Origin: a virus | Direction: 5' to 3' (one strand) | Virus record (IMG/VR): IMGVR_UViG_3300025127_000114 | Location: 1-35,622 of that record | Length of the DNA stretch: 35,622 nucleotides | Shown here: positions 1 to 5,478 of the stretch, piece by piece | Layout: each line of letters starts with the position of its first letter | Position numbering within the stretch: position 1 is the stretch's first letter | Notes under the pieces: generated by a model | What the model was told of the DNA's origin: nothing | Database searches by the model: none | The model's input: the letters and a program-made list of their open reading frames with translations, nothing else | Program-made: the position numbers and the translations under genes

Positions 1-2
1 AC

Positions 3-389
3 AGTAAATCAGAAGCAGCATCAAGAGCAGGTAAAGCATCTGCTCAAGCACGGTTAAACAATCGTGCAACGGACGTTCAACTAACCAATAACCATAAACC
101 AATAACCAATAACCATAAACCAATTAAAGATACGCTAAAGCGTCCTCGTAATGTAAGCAAAAAAACATGGGATGATTTCTTAGTTCATAGAAAGAACAAG
201 AAAGCACCATTAACAGAAACTGCTTTTATTGGTATAAAAAATGAGGTAAAGAAAACTAGTATTAGTCTGGAGGATGCATTGGTCATGTGCCAGGCACGAG
301 GATGGCAAAGTTTTAAATCCGATTGGATTAATAAAGAACAAAAGTCATTTGCTACTACTAACTATGGTGAGGGGGTACAAAAAATATGA
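3..389 (+). CDS. Replication initiator-like protein, C-terminal part (5' end outside window)
   Basis: An open frame enters from the left edge and runs 128 codons to a TGA. The visible part has a basic, Asn/His-rich linker carrying a duplicated seven-residue unit. A C-terminal block follows with the pattern RPRNVSKKTWDDFL, KKAPLTETAF, ISLEDALVMCQARGWQSF and KSDWI. That block resembles the C-terminus of phage replication proteins of the YdaU/DUF1376 and replisome-organiser type, in which an N-terminal winged helix binds the origin. The N-terminal DNA-binding domain is not in view, so the call rests on the C-terminal pattern and on the helicase-loader gene two ORFs downstream, an arrangement like lambda O and P. 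The stop overlaps the next start as ATGA, which suggests translational coupling. Confidence 0.6.
   Translation, partial: SKSEAASRAGKASAQARLNNRATDVQLTNNHKPITNNHKPIKDTLKRPRNVSKKTWDDFLVHRKNKKAPLTETAFIGIKNEVKKTSISLEDALVMCQARGWQSFKSDWINKEQKSFATTNYGEGVQKI
83..124 (+). repeat. Perfect tandem duplication of 21 bp inside the initiator-like gene
   Basis: Two adjacent identical 21-bp copies begin AACCAATAACC and end AAACCAAT. Each encodes seven residues (an N-N-H-K-P-I-containing unit), so the frame is kept. Lambda-type initiator genes often carry their origin iterons inside the gene, so this could be an origin, but two copies may equally be a recent slippage duplication. Confidence 0.8.
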
Positions 390-508
390 GCAAATCTAAT
401 TATTGGGAACATTGGCCTGATGAAGTTAAACAAAAAATTATAGATGAATGGGTACAACAAAAAGTAAACGAAGAAAAGGAGAAGCAAAATGCTAGAAAAT
501 CTAATTAA
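386..508 (+). CDS. Small hypothetical protein (40 aa)
   Basis: The start overlaps the upstream stop as ATGA and the 3' end overlaps the helicase-loader start by 20 nt, so it sits inside a tightly coupled operon. The product begins MSKSNYWEHWPDEVKQKI and continues as a charged helix rich in Gln, Lys and Glu. No membrane segment or known domain is visible. Its end also carries the AAGGAG ribosome-binding site of the next gene, so one role may be to keep ribosomes flowing to that start. The function is unknown. The ORF is short enough that chance remains possible, although gene packing supports it. Confidence 0.55.
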   Translation: MSKSNYWEHWPDEVKQKIIDEWVQQKVNEEKEKQNARKSN

Positions 509-1262
509 CAAGGATAGGCCAACAGAAGAACGCAAATGTTTTAAACATGGTGCATATACTTCAACAAACTTTTTTGGCGAGCATTGGACAGAGTGTTCTA
601 AATGCATGATTGAACGCAGGGATGCAGAAGCAAAGGAACAAATAGCTCGTGATAAAAAAGCAGAGGTAGAACGTGAACAACGTAGATGGGCTGCAAAAAT
701 AGGAAGTGCAGCTATTCCAGAACGATTTAAAGATCGGACGTTAGATAGCTATATAGCACAGACAAGTGGCCAACAGAAGGCATTAGCTTTTGCAAAAGAA
801 TATGCAAAAAACTTTGACCAAGTAATAAAAACAGGACGTTCTGCAATCTTTGTTGGCAAACCGGGAACTGGCAAAACCCACTTGGCAATAGGCATTGCGT
901 TGAGCATTATGCAACAACAACGGCAACCAGTATTTGTTACCGTACAACGTCTTATAAGAAGGGTAAAAGATAGTTGGCAAACAAAAGCAGAAACAGAAGG
1001 TGAAGTAATTGATGCATTTGCGTCACCTGATCTACTCATACTTGATGAAGTTGGTGTACAGTTTGGGTCAGAGTTTGAAAAACAATTGTTGTTTGATGTA
1101 CTAAATGAACGCTATGAAAAACTTAAGCCATCTATTTTATTATCAAATATTCCTAGTGAACAATTAGCAGATTACCTTGGTGAACGTGTAACCGATAGGT
1201 TGCGTGAGAACGGAGGTGCATTAATTGGATTTAACTGGGATTCACATAGGAAAAACTTATGA
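489..1262 (+). CDS. DnaC-like AAA+ helicase loader
   Basis: The family loads the replicative DnaB-type helicase onto origin DNA bound by the initiator. Residues 17-39 form a small metal-binding-like site (CFKH, then C36-x-x-C39). The AAA+ core has Walker A GKPGTGKT (123-130), Walker B LLILDE (182-187), a sensor-I-like SILLSN (215-220) and a conserved arginine region ERVTDRLRE (232-240). At 257 aa it matches the usual length of phage and bacterial DnaC/DnaI-like proteins. The start has a good AAGGAG site about 8 nt upstream. It lies directly behind the initiator-like gene, as lambda P lies behind O. IstB-type ATPases share this core, but no transposase is nearby. Confidence 0.88.
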   Translation: MLENLINKDRPTEERKCFKHGAYTSTNFFGEHWTECSKCMIERRDAEAKEQIARDKKAEVEREQRRWAAKIGSAAIPERFKDRTLDSYIAQTSGQQKALAFAKEYAKNFDQVIKTGRSAIFVGKPGTGKTHLAIGIALSIMQQQRQPVFVTVQRLIRRVKDSWQTKAETEGEVIDAFASPDLLILDEVGVQFGSEFEKQLLFDVLNERYEKLKPSILLSNIPSEQLADYLGERVTDRLRENGGALIGFNWDSHRKNL

Positions 1263-1339
1263 CAACTCAACAAAAAATTTTAGCAGCCAAGGCACGGATC
1301 AAAGAATTAGAATTATTAATTAAACTATGGAGCAAGTAA
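1259..1339 (+). CDS. Possible 26-aa micro-ORF
   Basis: A short ORF starts with an ATGA overlap on the helicase-loader stop and encodes a Lys/Leu-rich amphipathic helix (MTTQQKILAAKARIKELE, then LLIKLWSK). No clear Shine-Dalgarno is needed if translation is coupled. It fills the gap between two better-supported genes, and the following ORF starts 2 nt after its stop. It could be a genuine coupled mini-gene or only a translational bridge. No function can be assigned. Confidence 0.35.
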   Translation: MTTQQKILAAKARIKELELLIKLWSK

Positions 1340-1341
1340 CT

Positions 1342-1494
1342 ATGAAAGAAAAAACTATTTTGCAAATTGCTAAATACAAATGTCAATTAGCAGAATTAGA
1401 AAGACAATTTTGGTTTGAAAACTTAGATGGCAGGTTTTATAAGGTAAACCATGACCGCATAACAGAAGAAATAAGGAGGTTAAAACATGATTGA
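1342..1494 (+). CDS. Small hypothetical protein (50 aa)
   Basis: The product starts MKEKTILQIAKYKCQLAELE and is mostly one charged helix, ending in a basic EEIRRLKHD. GGAG at 1329-1332 is well spaced for the chosen ATG; an in-frame ATG 15 nt upstream is less favoured because it would lie on top of that site. The 3' end overlaps the RusA-like start by 8 nt and contains its AGGAGGT ribosome-binding site. No family was recognised. Its position suggests an accessory replication or recombination protein, but that is only inference from context. Confidence 0.55.
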   Translation: MKEKTILQIAKYKCQLAELERQFWFENLDGRFYKVNHDRITEEIRRLKHD

Positions 1495-1909
1495 AATAGT
1501 TTTAGGTTGGCCGCCATCAGATTTATCGCCAAACAAAAGATTGCATTGGGCAAAGCTAGCAGCAGCAAAAAAACAATACAGAAAAGATTGTTGCAGCGTA
1601 TCTAAAGAACAATTAAAAAAATACAGAGGTGTTTATAAAGATATACCAGAAAAATTAGTTTTAGAAATGACGTTTATACCACCTGACAGACGAAGTTATG
1701 ACCGAGATAACTTAGTTGCTAGAATGAAAGCAGGTATTGACGGTCTATCAGATGCACTACGCATCAACGATAAACGTTTTAATACTGTTATTTCAACAAT
1801 GGACTCAGACTACCTTGGTGGCTTTGTCCGCATACGCATACTACAAGAAATTCCTTATGGCACGAAAAATCAAAAACCTATCAATCAAGACACGAGAGTA
1901 CAAAGATAA
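1487..1909 (+). CDS. rusA: RusA-like Holliday-junction resolvase
   Basis: RusA-family enzymes are small Mg-dependent nucleases that resolve four-way junctions during phage recombination and before packaging. The product (140 aa) has the usual N-terminal LGWPPSDLSPNKR..HW strand-turn. The acidic signature follows: D72 and D74 in SYDRDNLVARMKAGIDGL, then INDKRF with D95 where the third catalytic aspartate of RusA is expected. The length fits the family (about 120-140 aa). AGGAGGT at 1474-1480 sets the start. The C-terminal 20 residues are polar and overlap the next gene, so they may be an extension kept by that overlap. It belongs with the replication genes upstream. Confidence 0.85.
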   Translation: MIEIVLGWPPSDLSPNKRLHWAKLAAAKKQYRKDCCSVSKEQLKKYRGVYKDIPEKLVLEMTFIPPDRRSYDRDNLVARMKAGIDGLSDALRINDKRFNTVISTMDSDYLGGFVRIRILQEIPYGTKNQKPINQDTRVQR

Positions 1910-2147
1910 AGATGGCAACCCAAAAGGAAACTGGGTCAATATTGGAGTCATTATGGAAAATGACCAAGGTAAACAATTTATGTTGTTAGATAAATGGATA
2001 AATTTTGCAGGTATACCTGATTTTAGTGGTAAAGAAAATTCTGGATCAATAATGGTAAGTATGTTTGATGTAGATAATGATTACCAATCTCAACGCAAAG
2101 ACATACCGCCATCTTATAAAGGTAACGATTACGATCCACCTTTTTAA
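1857..2147 (+). CDS. Small protein with SSB-like acidic C-terminal tip
   Basis: The product has 96 residues: MARKIKNLSIKTREYKDKDG, then NPKGNWVNIGVIMENDQGKQFMLL-like strands, a SIMVSMFDVDND strand and a disordered tail ending NDYDPPF. The short beta-rich body resembles a family of small phage and plasmid proteins opening with 'xVREY-DxDGxxKxxWxxxG'. Some members, as I recall, end in DDDIPF, the tip with which single-stranded DNA-binding proteins recruit partners. The tail here (acidic, then P-P-F) is close but not identical. The start is inside the RusA-like gene with a weak site (AAGAAA). A later ATG at 1953 has a better GGAG but would remove conserved N-terminal strands. Role in ssDNA handling is inferred. 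Confidence 0.55.
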   Translation: MARKIKNLSIKTREYKDKDGNPKGNWVNIGVIMENDQGKQFMLLDKWINFAGIPDFSGKENSGSIMVSMFDVDNDYQSQRKDIPPSYKGNDYDPPF

Positions 2148-2154
2148 AATTAAA

Positions 2155-2192
2155 TACCCCAGAGTGAGCAGACCAGTAATCACTCTGAGGTA
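2155..2192. other. Long stem-loop after the replication operon
   Basis: TACCCCAGAGTGA pairs with TCACTCTGAGGTA over 12 of 13 positions (one C-A mismatch) around a 12-nt loop. It begins 8 nt after the stop of the SSB-like gene. There is no T-run directly behind it, so by itself it is more likely an RNA-end stabiliser, processing site or protein-binding dyad than an intrinsic terminator. Being near-palindromic it could act on either strand. Confidence 0.6.
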
Positions 2193-2226
2193 TCAGTTCT
2201 AGCGTGAGGTAGAGAACTAGAACCTA

Positions 2227-2271
2227 GTAGGCCACACCCAACCCTTATTTTTTTGGTGGCCTACCTTTTTT
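2227..2271 (+). terminator. Rho-independent terminator of the replication operon
   Basis: GTAGGCCAC (2227-2235) pairs perfectly with GTGGCCTAC (2256-2264), followed by C and six T. The 20-nt loop is long for an intrinsic terminator, which lowers the score, but position and T-run fit transcription arriving from the plus-strand replication genes. The right arm overlaps the 3' part of the minus-strand 18-codon gene; on that strand the hairpin has no T-run. Confidence 0.6.
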
Positions 2272-2301
2272 AGTTCCATACGTACCTTTGCCTTTGGGCA
2301 T
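2245..2301 (-). CDS. 18-aa basic mini-protein with AT-hook-like core
   Basis: The product is MPKGKGTYGTKKGRPPKK. It is preceded by AAGGAGG at ideal spacing, one of the best ribosome-binding sites in the window. The K-G-R-P-P-K-K core resembles an AT-hook, the minor-groove binding motif centred on R-G-R-P. Very short proteins opening MPKGKGTYG are, to my memory, recurrent in marine podoviruses. It lies 20 nt after the stop of the 91-aa gene and is probably co-transcribed with it. Its last codons are antisense to the terminator hairpin of the plus-strand operon. Role unknown; nucleic-acid binding is likely from composition. Confidence 0.7.
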   Translation of the reverse strand: MPKGKGTYGTKKGRPPKK

Positions 2302-2321
2302 AATAAACCTCCTTGTTTATT

Positions 2322-2597
2322 TTAATTATGAAAGAATTTTTTAATTCTGTCTATAGTTTTACGTTCTTCTTTTATTTGTTTTTTAGATAACATTGCTTCT
2401 AGTTCTATTATTCGACCTAATAAACTTGCAAGAAATACATCTTGTTTCATCTGATGTCGTATAAGATGTGTGCAATATCTTTTTACACCATCGTAATCAT
2501 TGCTTTTTAAGACTTCTCTAATACGCATCTCGACAGAAAGTTGTAATTCTACAGGTGGTTCTTCTAACTCTATGTTGAGAAATTTATCTTTAGCCAT
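2322..2597 (-). CDS. Hypothetical helical protein (91 aa)
   Basis: The product starts MAKDKFLNIELEEPPVELQL and is predicted mostly helical: SVEMRIREVLKSNDYDGVKRY, then a second helix with a heptad-like run (FLASLLGRIIELEAMLSK), ending in a basic KTIDRIKKFFHN. There are no Cys pairs, membrane spans or catalytic motifs. It faces away from the exported-protein cassette across a 228-nt divergent intergenic region, which must supply its promoter. No strong Shine-Dalgarno is seen. The composition would suit a small regulator or DNA-associated protein, but I do not recognise the family. Confidence 0.75.
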   Translation of the reverse strand: MAKDKFLNIELEEPPVELQLSVEMRIREVLKSNDYDGVKRYCTHLIRHQMKQDVFLASLLGRIIELEAMLSKKQIKEERKTIDRIKKFFHN

Positions 2598-2776
2598 TAA
2601 TTTAATTTTGGAAACAAGTTTTGCTCAAGCAGGTCAACTAATTTATCGTCTACGGTATTTGAGGTCTGCTTTACGAATGACCGACAAAGGTCAACAACTA
2701 ATCGTTTTGCACCCGTAGTCGAAAGAAAGCGTAAAATTATAGGTTTTAAAATTTTGTACATAGTTTTGTGTGTTAC

Positions 2777-2804
2777 TTTCCAAACATAGCTACTTTGCTA
2801 GTAT
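2777..2804 (+). promoter_or_regulatory. Candidate sigma-70-like promoter for the exported-protein cassette
   Basis: TTTCCA (2777-2782), 16 nt, TAGTAT (2799-2804), preceded by TGC at the -10. Both hexamers match consensus at 4 of 6 positions, so this is only the best candidate in the divergent 2598-2825 region, chosen because it is 21 nt from the first ATG of the cassette. The rest of that gap shows two related direct repeats (AGGTCAACTAAT and AGGTCAACAACTAAT) that could be operator half-sites, and no RNA gene. Confidence 0.3.
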
Positions 2805-2825
2805 TAAACAAGAGTTACAACTTTT

Positions 2826-3098
2826 ATGGCAGAAAAAGAATCTAAAATTGAAGAACAAGAAGGTACGGATTGGGCCGAAATTTTTGGTCATGGTGTTAGA
2901 TTTATGATTCTTGTCTGGTCATTAGCAATGATGACTCTTGGATACATGGACAAGATACGCAATGACGGAGCTTTTTTAGCCGGCTTGACCAGTGGGGTCC
3001 TAGGATCTTACGGCATTTCTGTCAATAAGAAAAAAACTAATAATGGCAATGCTCCCAAAATTGTGGATAATAGTAAAAACAAGGTAGGCATTAAATGA
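2826..3098 (+). CDS. Two-TM small membrane protein, holin-like
   Basis: The 90-residue product has an acidic, charged N-terminus (MAEKESKIEEQEGTDWAEIF). Two hydrophobic segments follow, VRFMILVWSLAMMTLGYM (about 26-43) and AFLAGLTSGVLGSYGIS (about 49-65), joined by a short charged turn, then a basic Lys/Asn-rich tail. Two-TM proteins of this size with a charged tail are typical of class II holins. However, similar membrane proteins occur, from memory, in marine cyanophages without an assigned function, and no endolysin is next to it. It opens a run of genes for exported proteins, and its stop overlaps the next start as ATGA. Confidence 0.7.
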   Translation: MAEKESKIEEQEGTDWAEIFGHGVRFMILVWSLAMMTLGYMDKIRNDGAFLAGLTSGVLGSYGISVNKKKTNNGNAPKIVDNSKNKVGIK

Positions 3099-3622
3099 AA
3101 AAATTATTTCCATTTATTTTTTTGGTTACAAGCCCGTGTTACGCAGAAATTACCCATAGCTTACAGAATATAGTATCTGTAAGTACTCTTGGCGCACAAT
3201 CCACAGCAACTAGGATTGGATCTACATTTTCATCGCAAGGAACTAATGTCACTCCAACTGCTAATGATACTGCAAACTTAATAGGTACGCTTGATTTATC
3301 TGATGATGGCATATCTAATGGTGTACCTACTATTGATTACGACACAAGCTACTCAGTAACAGATGCAGGTAGTGCATATTCAGTATCGGAAACGTATTTA
3401 GAAGCGGATTCTATCCCTACAAGTTTTTTAGGAACAACGGTTACTAATGGTGTGGTGCCATCGTTACCTATTTTTGGAGATACGACAACTGTAAGTGGTG
3501 GCGATATAGGATCTACAGCAATAACAATGGATTCTGGTGGTGCGATGACAGTTACATTAACAGATGCTGGTGCAGGTGTTACAGCACAAATGTCAAGCAC
3601 AATAAAATTAGAAATTGATTAA
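3095..3622 (+). CDS. Secreted beta-rich Ser/Thr protein (175 aa)
   Basis: A clear Sec signal peptide, MKKLFPFIFLVTSPCYA, ends before EITHS, probably at A-E after residue 17. The mature part is Ser/Thr/Gly/Asp-rich with alternating short strands and almost no Lys or Arg. It contains FSSQGTNVTPTAND and DAGSAYSVSETYLEADS, which have counterparts in the next gene, so the two look like diverged tandem paralogues. No Cys is left after the signal peptide. ATGA coupling to the upstream membrane-protein gene and a TAATG junction with the next gene show co-expression. The product would be periplasmic or surface-exposed in the infected cell, or a virion surface component. Function unknown. Confidence 0.8.
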   Translation: MKKLFPFIFLVTSPCYAEITHSLQNIVSVSTLGAQSTATRIGSTFSSQGTNVTPTANDTANLIGTLDLSDDGISNGVPTIDYDTSYSVTDAGSAYSVSETYLEADSIPTSFLGTTVTNGVVPSLPIFGDTTTVSGGDIGSTAITMDSGGAMTVTLTDAGAGVTAQMSSTIKLEID

Positions 3623-4050
3623 TGAAATGGTTAGTATTTTTATTGTTTGCAATACCTAGTGCAAATGCTGGAAGTATTACACCTTCGTTTTCTACAGGTC
3701 AAATTGAGTCGAATAGCTCTAGTAAATCTATTATTGTGGAGACAATTGTTACTGAGAATTATCGGACAGGATATTCATACAGTATGCAGGGGTCTAATGT
3801 ACAACCTACAAGCGGTACAATCATATCTCCTGATGCAACCTATACAAACACCCAAACAGTTAATGGAGTGTCATTTAAATGGGTAACTCCAGAACTCAAT
3901 ACCAAGCCTCAATGGGAGGTAAGAGATCCAACGCAAGCATTCAGCATAACAGAAAATTTTCTTGCCCCCGGTCTAGATGCAACCAGCACGATCCAACGCA
4001 CTATAAATACAGAAAGTCAAAGTTCAAGTTTAAGTATATTTTCCCAATAA
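3622..4050 (+). CDS. Secreted beta-rich protein (142 aa), paralogue of the preceding gene
   Basis: Signal peptide MKWLVFLLFAIPSANA is followed by GSITPSFSTGQIES and further Ser/Thr-rich strands. Shared landmarks with the upstream protein are YSMQGSNVQPTSGT against FSSQGTNVTPTAND, and QAFSITENFLAPG against SAYSVSETYLEAD. From memory, proteins with an ITPSFSTG opening recur in T4-like cyanophages. The start overlaps the preceding stop (TAATG). The last 172 nt may be read in a second frame by the next gene, an unusually long same-strand overlap. The product is probably exported; no enzymatic motif is seen. Confidence 0.8.
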   Translation: MKWLVFLLFAIPSANAGSITPSFSTGQIESNSSSKSIIVETIVTENYRTGYSYSMQGSNVQPTSGTIISPDATYTNTQTVNGVSFKWVTPELNTKPQWEVRDPTQAFSITENFLAPGLDATSTIQRTINTESQSSSLSIFSQ

Positions 4051-4658
4051 TTTTACTGGCATTATCGCCCAAAATTTTTGCAAATACTGTCAGTTCGCCT
4101 TCAGCCAGTTCGTCAGGCACGGTTATCAATCAAGGTATAAATAATGTGTCGGGATCATTTCCAACTCATAGGTTTTCAAATGGCATTCAATGTCAACTAC
4201 CAACACTATCTATAAATCCTTTTATAACTAAAGGAGAAAATTATAGCCATCCAAGAATTACAACAACAAGAACTAACATTTATGATTTATCAGAAGATAA
4301 TAATGGTAATCTTATAAATCCCGGCAAAATTTTATATCAAGCTGAACAACCTAGAATAGATCAGACTACAAATAATTTTTCATACGGACTAACTTTACAA
4401 ATACAAATACCATTAGGAAAACAATTTAATGATATGTGTTTAAGAGCAGCTGAAACAAATATTAAAGGACAGGAGTTTGCATTAACAAAAGCAAAGTTAG
4501 AAGCTAATTTAGCAAGAATGAAGATATGTGCAGAGCAACTAAAACTAGGTGTTAAATTTATCGGTGATGATGCGGTAACTTGTAAAAACGTAGTGTTAAC
4601 AACTGTACCTAATCAGGTTTTACCTCATCAACATTCTTTGACTTTTGAGAACGAGTAA
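3879..4658 (+). CDS. Exported protein with internal signal-like segment (up to 259 aa)
   Basis: The ATG given has GGAG 10 nt upstream. An in-frame ATG at 3912 has none. The first 50 or so residues are read from within the upstream gene and look non-conserved (basic, Cys/His/Arg-rich). A normal signal segment follows, basic KFKFK then YIFPIILLALSPKIFA, with cleavage likely before NTVSS. No ATG, GTG or TTG lies directly before that signal, so the true start is uncertain. The mature part has SSGTVINQGINNVSG, a Cys and QLPTLSINPF, then SYGLTLQIQIPLGKQF and a C-terminal helix with three Cys (MCLRAAETN, MKICAEQL, TCKNVV). I recall this pattern from T4-like cyanophage proteins of unknown function. 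The end overlaps a convergent gene by 50 nt. Confidence 0.7.
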   Translation: MGNSRTQYQASMGGKRSNASIQHNRKFSCPRSRCNQHDPTHYKYRKSKFKFKYIFPIILLALSPKIFANTVSSPSASSSGTVINQGINNVSGSFPTHRFSNGIQCQLPTLSINPFITKGENYSHPRITTTRTNIYDLSEDNNGNLINPGKILYQAEQPRIDQTTNNFSYGLTLQIQIPLGKQFNDMCLRAAETNIKGQEFALTKAKLEANLARMKICAEQLKLGVKFIGDDAVTCKNVVLTTVPNQVLPHQHSLTFENE

Positions 4659-5256
4659 AAACCTTTTTAAAAATTGTCTTACTTAAACTTTTTAATAGCC
4701 CCAAAATAATTGGACTACTCGCAGCCAGCAAAGAAATAGTAACGACATTAAGAGCAGCACTAGGTGTAGGTAATACCGATTTAATGAAAGTGACTTTTTC
4801 AACAATTGGATAGCAATCTACCCCATTATTAGCACGTTTATAATCAATAATCCTTGATGTTCTTAAATCTGATGTAAACGAGCCTACTGGCAATACTCGT
4901 GATAAATCTGGACATGGTGGAGGTTCTATTGTTTTATTTTTAGGTTTAAGTTTAAGCTTTGGTATTGATGCTTGTTGTGGTTTTACAGTTTCTATTACAG
5001 GTGCTTCTTCTGTAAAGATAATTTCATTAGGATCATATCTTATGGGATCGTAAGAAGGTATTTGACCTTCTGGACAGACAGTATATGTTCCATTAGGATC
5101 TGCTATTAGCAAAGAAGGATTGCGTGTAGTTTCTAAATCTCTATGTGTTAAATTGCATCCCGGTATTTTTCCAGATAATTTATGTTTTATAAAGTATGGT
5201 GTTTTTGGTATGTCAATAGTTGGTAAAAATATCTCTGGTATTTTTATTTCACTCAT
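4609..5256 (-). CDS. Proline-rich protein with C-terminal hydrophobic segment (215 aa)
   Basis: The N-terminal part is MSEIKIPEIFLPTIDIPKTP, then PGCNLTHRDLETTRNPSLL and ADPNGTYTVCPEGQIPSYDP, a Cys-containing segment I associate with T4-like cyanophage proteins. The middle is a Pro/Lys/Glu linker (PKLKLKPKNKTIEPPPCPDL). The C-terminal third has a hydrophobic stretch, LNVVTISLLAASSPIILGLL, then a very basic tail (KTIFKKVFTRSQKSKN). This suggests a membrane-anchored protein with the large Pro-rich domain on one side. It is convergent with, and overlaps by 50 nt, the preceding plus-strand gene. It follows the 70-aa membrane-protein gene by 9 nt, so the two form a minus-strand pair. No SD is evident. 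Function unknown. Confidence 0.75.
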   Translation of the reverse strand: MSEIKIPEIFLPTIDIPKTPYFIKHKLSGKIPGCNLTHRDLETTRNPSLLIADPNGTYTVCPEGQIPSYDPIRYDPNEIIFTEEAPVIETVKPQQASIPKLKLKPKNKTIEPPPCPDLSRVLPVGSFTSDLRTSRIIDYKRANNGVDCYPIVEKVTFIKSVLPTPSAALNVVTISLLAASSPIILGLLKSLSKTIFKKVFTRSQKSKNVDEVKPD

Positions 5257-5265
5257 CTAAAAAAT

Positions 5266-5478
5266 TTATAATGGCAATACAGGACCACTAAGTTTTGGTA
5301 ATTTCTTATCTATTTGTTTAGGTAAAACTTTGTCAACAGAAGTCATTATTTTTTTCATCATCATCGCCTCAAACTGTGGGCTTGTTATCCATTTGTAAGC
5401 TGTCCAACCAGCCCCTATGGTTGTTAAGCTAATCAGGAACGATACAATAGATAATATTGATGAAATTTTATTTAACAT
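5266..5478 (-). CDS. Single-TM small protein (70 aa)
   Basis: MLNKISSILSIVSFLISLTT leads one membrane segment to about residue 27, followed by AYKWITSPQFEAMMMKKIM and an amphipathic, Lys/Pro-containing tail ending LPKLSGPVLPL. The 'SPQFE..MM.KI' block with a Pro-rich end is, as I recall, a recurring small cyanophage protein. The start codon shares bases with the start of the plus-strand 41-aa gene (CATG palindrome), so the two are transcribed divergently from inside each other. Co-oriented with the 215-aa gene 9 nt downstream. No function known; membrane anchoring of a partner is the simplest reading. Confidence 0.72.
   Translation of the reverse strand: MLNKISSILSIVSFLISLTTIGAGWTAYKWITSPQFEAMMMKKIMTSVDKVLPKQIDKKLPKLSGPVLPL

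Noticed and set aside
83-124. Tandem repeats as a possible CRISPR array
   Set aside because: Only two copies, directly adjacent, with no spacers, and they keep the reading frame of a gene.
489-1262. IstB-type transposition ATPase instead of a helicase loader
   Set aside because: The AAA+ core is compatible, but there is no transposase or terminal inverted repeat, and the neighbours are replication genes.
2598-2825. Possible tRNA or small RNA gene in the divergent gap
   Set aside because: No T-loop (GGTTCGA-like) sequence or cloverleaf could be drawn; the gap is better explained as divergent promoters and possible operators.
3647-3886. Open frame of 79 codons on the plus strand inside the 142-aa gene
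   Set aside because: It is Leu/Gln/Arg-rich shadow coding with no ribosome-binding site and no protein-like segmentation, unlike the supported nested gene at 16951-17340.
4000-4050. Programmed -1 frameshift fusing the 142-aa and 259-aa products
   Set aside because: No canonical X-XXY-YYZ slippery heptamer lies in the overlap before the stop; left open only as one option in the finding on the missing start codon.
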